Shown here piece after piece: positions 61,214 to 64,000 of a stretch of DNA of 64,000 nucleotides. How positions within the stretch are numbered: position 1 is the stretch's first letter; the number at the start of each line of letters is the position of its first letter. Below the pieces are notes generated by a model, which saw only the letters and a list, made by a program, of their open reading frames with translations, made no database searches and was not told where the DNA came from. Source of the stretch: Lachnospiraceae bacterium (GTDB lineage: Bacteria; Bacillota; Clostridia; Lachnospirales; Lachnospiraceae); assembly GCA_017473115.1 (NCBI GenBank), contig JAFUNC010000004.1, forward strand, positions 186,001-250,000, read 5' to 3'. The translations under genes and the position numbers were made by a program.

Positions 61214-61891
61214 GTGAGTAATATTTATATGATGACTACCATCGTAGACAGAAAAAAAATAAATCAATATTTGCAGTTATATCAAAAAAACAACTTATAT
61301 GTTATGTTCGTATCCCTTGGTTACGGAACCGCAACAAATGAAATACTGGATTATCTTGGCTTGGACACCAACGATAAAGCAGTTGCCTTTTCTATTATCG
61401 AAGATCATACATGGGCAACCGTAAAAAAACAATTACAGAAAGAACTTCAAATCGATGCCCCCGGCGGCGGAATTGCTTTTACGATTCCTTTAAGCAGTGT
61501 GGGTGGCAAAAAAACCTTACAATATCTGATTGAAAGCCAGGATTATATCAAAGAGGAGGAATCAACCTTGCAGAACACAGATCACGAACTTATTATTGTT
61601 ATTGCCGAACACGGATATACAGAATTAATTATGGATGCCGCAAGGGATGCCGGAGCTTACGGCGGAACCGTAATACATGCCAAAGGCACAGGAATTGAAG
61701 CTGCTGATAAATTTATGGGTGTTACCCTAGCCGCAGAAAAAGAAGTAATCTACATCGTCACAAAAACGGAACAAAAAAATCCAATCATGAAAGCGATTAT
61801 GGAAAAAGCCGGCTTGGAAACCAAAGCAAAAGCCGTAGTTTTCTCTCTTCCCGTTACTGACACTGCAGGTTTAAGACTTGTTGAGGACTAA
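61214..61891 (+). CDS. Tandem PII-like regulatory protein
   Basis: The 225-residue protein holds two PII-like halves: the first (residues 5-105) with YQKNNLYVMFVSLGYGTAT and GGGIAFTIPLSSVGG, the second (about 125-225) with ELIIVIAEHGYTELIMDAARDAGAYGG, HAKGTGIE and EVIYIVTKTEQKNPIMKAIM. PII proteins form trimers that bind nucleotides and control transporters. The adjacency to the DUF1538 transporter suggests it gates that transporter. Start is GTG 61214 behind AAAGGAGGCTGTC. Confidence 0.85.
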   Translation: MSNIYMMTTIVDRKKINQYLQLYQKNNLYVMFVSLGYGTATNEILDYLGLDTNDKAVAFSIIEDHTWATVKKQLQKELQIDAPGGGIAFTIPLSSVGGKKTLQYLIESQDYIKEEESTLQNTDHELIIVIAEHGYTELIMDAARDAGAYGGTVIHAKGTGIEAADKFMGVTLAAEKEVIYIVTKTEQKNPIMKAIMEKAGLETKAKAVVFSLPVTDTAGLRLVED

Positions 61892-61909
61892 ATTCGCATA
61901 AAATAATAT

Positions 61910-61955
61910 ATAAAGCTGTTATCCTATGGAAACATACCGGTAACAGCTTTTATAA
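61910..61955 (+). terminator. Intrinsic terminator after the PII-like gene
   Basis: AAAGCTGTTA and TAACAGCTTT pair around a loop of about 20 bases, followed by TTATAAAA; it lies upstream of the RNA methyltransferase gene. Confidence 0.75.
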
Positions 61956-61969
61956 AAGGACATATTACC

Positions 61970-62800
61970 ATGGCAAATATTATACACATTACCGATTTAC
62001 ATATCCCTGAATTAAAAATATATTCCGAATTATCTGAAACGCAATTAATGCGCATCTATGAACCCAAGCCCGGACTTTTTATCGCAGAAAGTCCCAAGGT
62101 GATTGTGCGTGCTCTTGATGCAGGTTGCGTCCCGGTATCGGTTTTGGTGGAAACCAAACACATAAAAGACGATGTTTTGGAAATCATTGAACGATGCGGT
62201 AATATACCTGTGTATACGGCAGATTATGATATTCTAATAAATCTCACAGGGTATGCACTAACGCGAGGTCTGTTATGTGCCATGTACCGCCCTGCGCTTC
62301 CTACCGTAGAAGATATTTGTAAAAATGCCCGCCGCGTGGCTGTTTTAGAGAATGTAATGAACCCCACCAACATAGGTGCCATCTTCCGTTCTGCCGCTGC
62401 TCTGAATATGGATGCAGTGCTTTTAACCGGCGGATGCAGTGACCCCTTATATCGCCGAGCTTCCCGCGTCAGTATGGGAACGGTTTTTCAAGTCCCCTGG
62501 ACTTTTATCGAAACCAAGAACTGCTCATGGCCCGAGGACAGCATGGGACTTTTAAAAGAATTAGGGTTCAAGACTGCAGCAATGGCTCTGGATGATAATT
62601 CCGTAAGTATTGATGATGCCGCTCTTATGTCTGAAGAGAAACTTGCCATTATTCTTGGTACAGAAGGTGACGGACTTGCTGCCTCTACCATTGCCAACTG
62701 TGATTATACGGTTAAAATTCCTATGTCACATGGCGTGGACTCCCTGAATGTAGCCGCCGCAAGTGCTGTGGCATTCTGGCAGTTGGGGAAACAATTATAA
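61970..62800 (+). CDS. TrmH/SpoU-family RNA 2'-O-methyltransferase
   Basis: The 276-residue SPOUT enzyme has an N-terminal substrate-binding domain (PKPGLFIAESPKVIVRALDAG) and the catalytic domain with the knot motifs VLENVMNPTNIGAIFRSAAAL, LGTEGDGL and the C-terminal IPMSHGVDSLNVAAASAVAFWQ. It methylates rRNA or tRNA ribose. Family members cannot be assigned to a specific site without alignment. Start follows AAAGGACATATTACC. Confidence 0.9.
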   Translation: MANIIHITDLHIPELKIYSELSETQLMRIYEPKPGLFIAESPKVIVRALDAGCVPVSVLVETKHIKDDVLEIIERCGNIPVYTADYDILINLTGYALTRGLLCAMYRPALPTVEDICKNARRVAVLENVMNPTNIGAIFRSAAALNMDAVLLTGGCSDPLYRRASRVSMGTVFQVPWTFIETKNCSWPEDSMGLLKELGFKTAAMALDDNSVSIDDAALMSEEKLAIILGTEGDGLAASTIANCDYTVKIPMSHGVDSLNVAAASAVAFWQLGKQL

Positions 62801-62827
62801 AAAATCCATTTTTCAGATTCAACTAAT

Positions 62828-62868
62828 ATCAAAAACCGGGGCCGAAAACTTCACCCCGGTTATTTTTT
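62828..62868. terminator. Bidirectional terminator after the RNA methyltransferase gene
   Basis: AACCGGGG and CCCCGGTT form the stem, with A-rich sequence before and T-rich sequence after, so it can work on both strands between the convergent genes. Confidence 0.88.
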
Positions 62869-62904
62869 ATTCTATACTAAATTATAGATTTTAATATCTA
62901 AAAA

Positions 62905-63831
62905 TCACTGCTTACATTTTTTATCCAACTTATTCCACAGTTTAAACGTCATGGGCCATACTCCGCCTGCTACTGCGGTAATCAGAAAATAGCGGATTCC
63001 GTCTGCAATAAAACTGCCGTTTAACAATGCATACAGCGGTTCTTTTAATCCGGACTTAATTGCAAGTAAAACCAAAAGTCCCGGTACTAATTTCAGGATT
63101 TGTACCCACCACACGCCTTTGGTCTCAAAATGCGTATAATGCACATCCATCTCATAGGAAAGCCATAAACCGAGAATACAACCGAGAATTTTATAAGCAT
63201 TTTTCACACCGCTTTCATAGTTGTGCATATCAATGTCCACAGGGAAAGGATATAACAATACAAATGCCAGAAATGCTACTGCAATTACGAGCAACACACC
63301 CATAAAGCAACGCATATATTTCGGCTTCTCAAGTACTTTTCCGATGATGGGATATAATCCAAAAACCAACACCAACGCTATCACAATGGATACACCCACG
63401 TCTGCCGGCGTATGTACACCGAGATACATTCTTGACAACGGAACCAAAACACACAATATAATACAAATAATACGTATCCAATTATTCTTACAAACTCTGG
63501 CAATACCGCCGTACATACCGACTGCGGTCTGGGTATGTCCGCTCGGAAACGAATATCCCGTCGCCTCCGCTCTCGCACTTTCTACAATGGTAAAATTGGG
63601 ATCTTTTACCCAAGGTCTCGGAATTCGGAACCATAATTTCAGAAACTGATTTGTGACCATTCCCATAAAACCCACGAAAAGAAGATAATATCCTTTCTTT
63701 TTATCAATGCACCAGAAGAAAAGAAGTCCTACCAATATAAAAATAGTCTCCTCTCCCATATGTGTCACTGCTGAGAAAAAAGCATCTGCGACAGGTGTTC
63801 TGATACCTTCCAAAAATCTTAAGAATTCCAT
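62905..63831 (-). CDS. PAP2-family phosphatase
   Basis: The 308-residue membrane protein has the PAP2 signature: K-x6-R-P as KLWFRIPRPW, then P-S-G-H in YSFPSGHTQTAV and S-R-x5-H in LSRMYLGVHTPADVG. These are the catalytic residues for removing phosphate from lipids such as phosphatidic acid or undecaprenyl diphosphate. Eight helices are predicted. ATG 63831 (MEFLRFLEG) follows GTGGGAGGATAT; upstream frame extension is inside the preceding gene, which it overlaps by 13 bases. Confidence 0.92.
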   Translation of the reverse strand: MEFLRFLEGIRTPVADAFFSAVTHMGEETIFILVGLLFFWCIDKKKGYYLLFVGFMGMVTNQFLKLWFRIPRPWVKDPNFTIVESARAEATGYSFPSGHTQTAVGMYGGIARVCKNNWIRIICIILCVLVPLSRMYLGVHTPADVGVSIVIALVLVFGLYPIIGKVLEKPKYMRCFMGVLLVIAVAFLAFVLLYPFPVDIDMHNYESGVKNAYKILGCILGLWLSYEMDVHYTHFETKGVWWVQILKLVPGLLVLLAIKSGLKEPLYALLNGSFIADGIRYFLITAVAGGVWPMTFKLWNKLDKKCKQ

Positions 63832-64000
63832 ATATCCTCCCACGTAAACCATTCAAAGTATTCTTCTCTCTTATATTCTTCCCAATGGCCGTCAAAATAA
63901 TAGCCCACGTACAGGCCGTCTTCATCCCACTTCAGGTTATATTCACCATCATTCTGGTATCCGTCATCCGTGCCGCAACGGCCGATTTGGTAAGCAATAT
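63819..64000 (-). CDS. Unknown protein, N-terminal part beyond the window
   Basis: The frame is open from the window edge to TAA at 63819-63821, giving the last 60 residues of a Trp/Tyr/Glu-rich protein (ending EYFEWFTWEDIWNS). It overlaps the start of the PAP2 gene by 13 bases, which suggests co-translation. No family is recognised from this fragment. Confidence 0.6.
   Translation of the reverse strand, partial: IAYQIGRCGTDDGYQNDGEYNLKWDEDGLYVGYYFDGHWEEYKREEYFEWFTWEDIWNS

Overview
The window looks like a chromosomal segment of a low-GC, spore-lineage Firmicute, most probably a Lachnospiraceae-type Clostridium relative. The evidence is the overall AT richness, strong AGGAGG ribosome binding sites, TTGACA/TATAAT promoters with 17-base spacers, a GAAC-N4-GTTC SOS operator in front of recA, sporulation-family genes (spoIIM, a SpoVB-like flippase, a Spo0A effector domain), a NUDIX-spoIIM-xerD cluster, and the order yicC-gmk-rpoZ-rimO-pgsA-cinA-recA-recX-rny. 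No rRNA, tRNA, phage, IS element or CRISPR array was seen.

Layout. 1-5.5 kb (minus): rnr (cut by the window edge), secG, eno and gpmI. 5.7-9.9 kb (plus): a cation diffusion facilitator with Mn-type motifs, a hemolysin III-like protein, a DUF6056-like membrane protein and an unknown membrane protein. 9.9-19.0 kb (minus): a tandem array of six two-gene units, each a double zinc-ribbon membrane protein followed by a 53-64 residue single-helix protein, plus a broken seventh copy at the distal end. 19.2-22.3 kb (minus): tpiA, pgk, gap. The zinc-ribbon array and its plus-strand neighbours therefore sit between two halves of what is, in many Clostridia, one glycolytic cluster (gap-pgk-tpiA-gpmI-eno-secG-rnr). 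22.7-29 kb: a PHP phosphatase, a lipid flippase-like protein, xerD, spoIIM, a NUDIX hydrolase and an aspartate aminotransferase-like enzyme. 29-41.5 kb (minus): housekeeping genes for RNA decay, recombination, lipid synthesis and ribosome quality control. 41.6-54.6 kb: glgA, a stand-alone Spo0A DNA-binding domain, a patatin lipase, a heterodimeric ABC exporter, a MaoC-like protein and several secreted or membrane-anchored proteins. 54.6-57.65 kb (minus): a four-gene operon ending in the manganese exporter mntP, behind a leader that reads as a yybP-ykoY (Mn2+) riboswitch. 57.65-64 kb: ACT/PaaK pair, DUF1538 transporter with a tandem PII-like protein, an RNA methyltransferase, a PAP2 phosphatase and a partial gene.

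Most unusual points: (1) three copies of a folded intergenic element (about 95-base core inside a long basal stem) at 3.4, 3.8 and 7.8 kb, with compensatory base changes between copies; (2) the zinc-ribbon/microprotein array, in which the conserved C-terminal Arg-Gln codons of each large protein also form the ribosome binding site for the small partner; (3) the Mn riboswitch operon, which adds a methyltransferase, an alpha/beta hydrolase and an unknown membrane protein to the presumed Mn response; (4) a receiver-less Spo0A effector with two Spo0A-box-like sites upstream; (5) an S11 peptidase homologue lacking the catalytic lysine; (6) a spoIIM start codon masked by a terminator-like hairpin.
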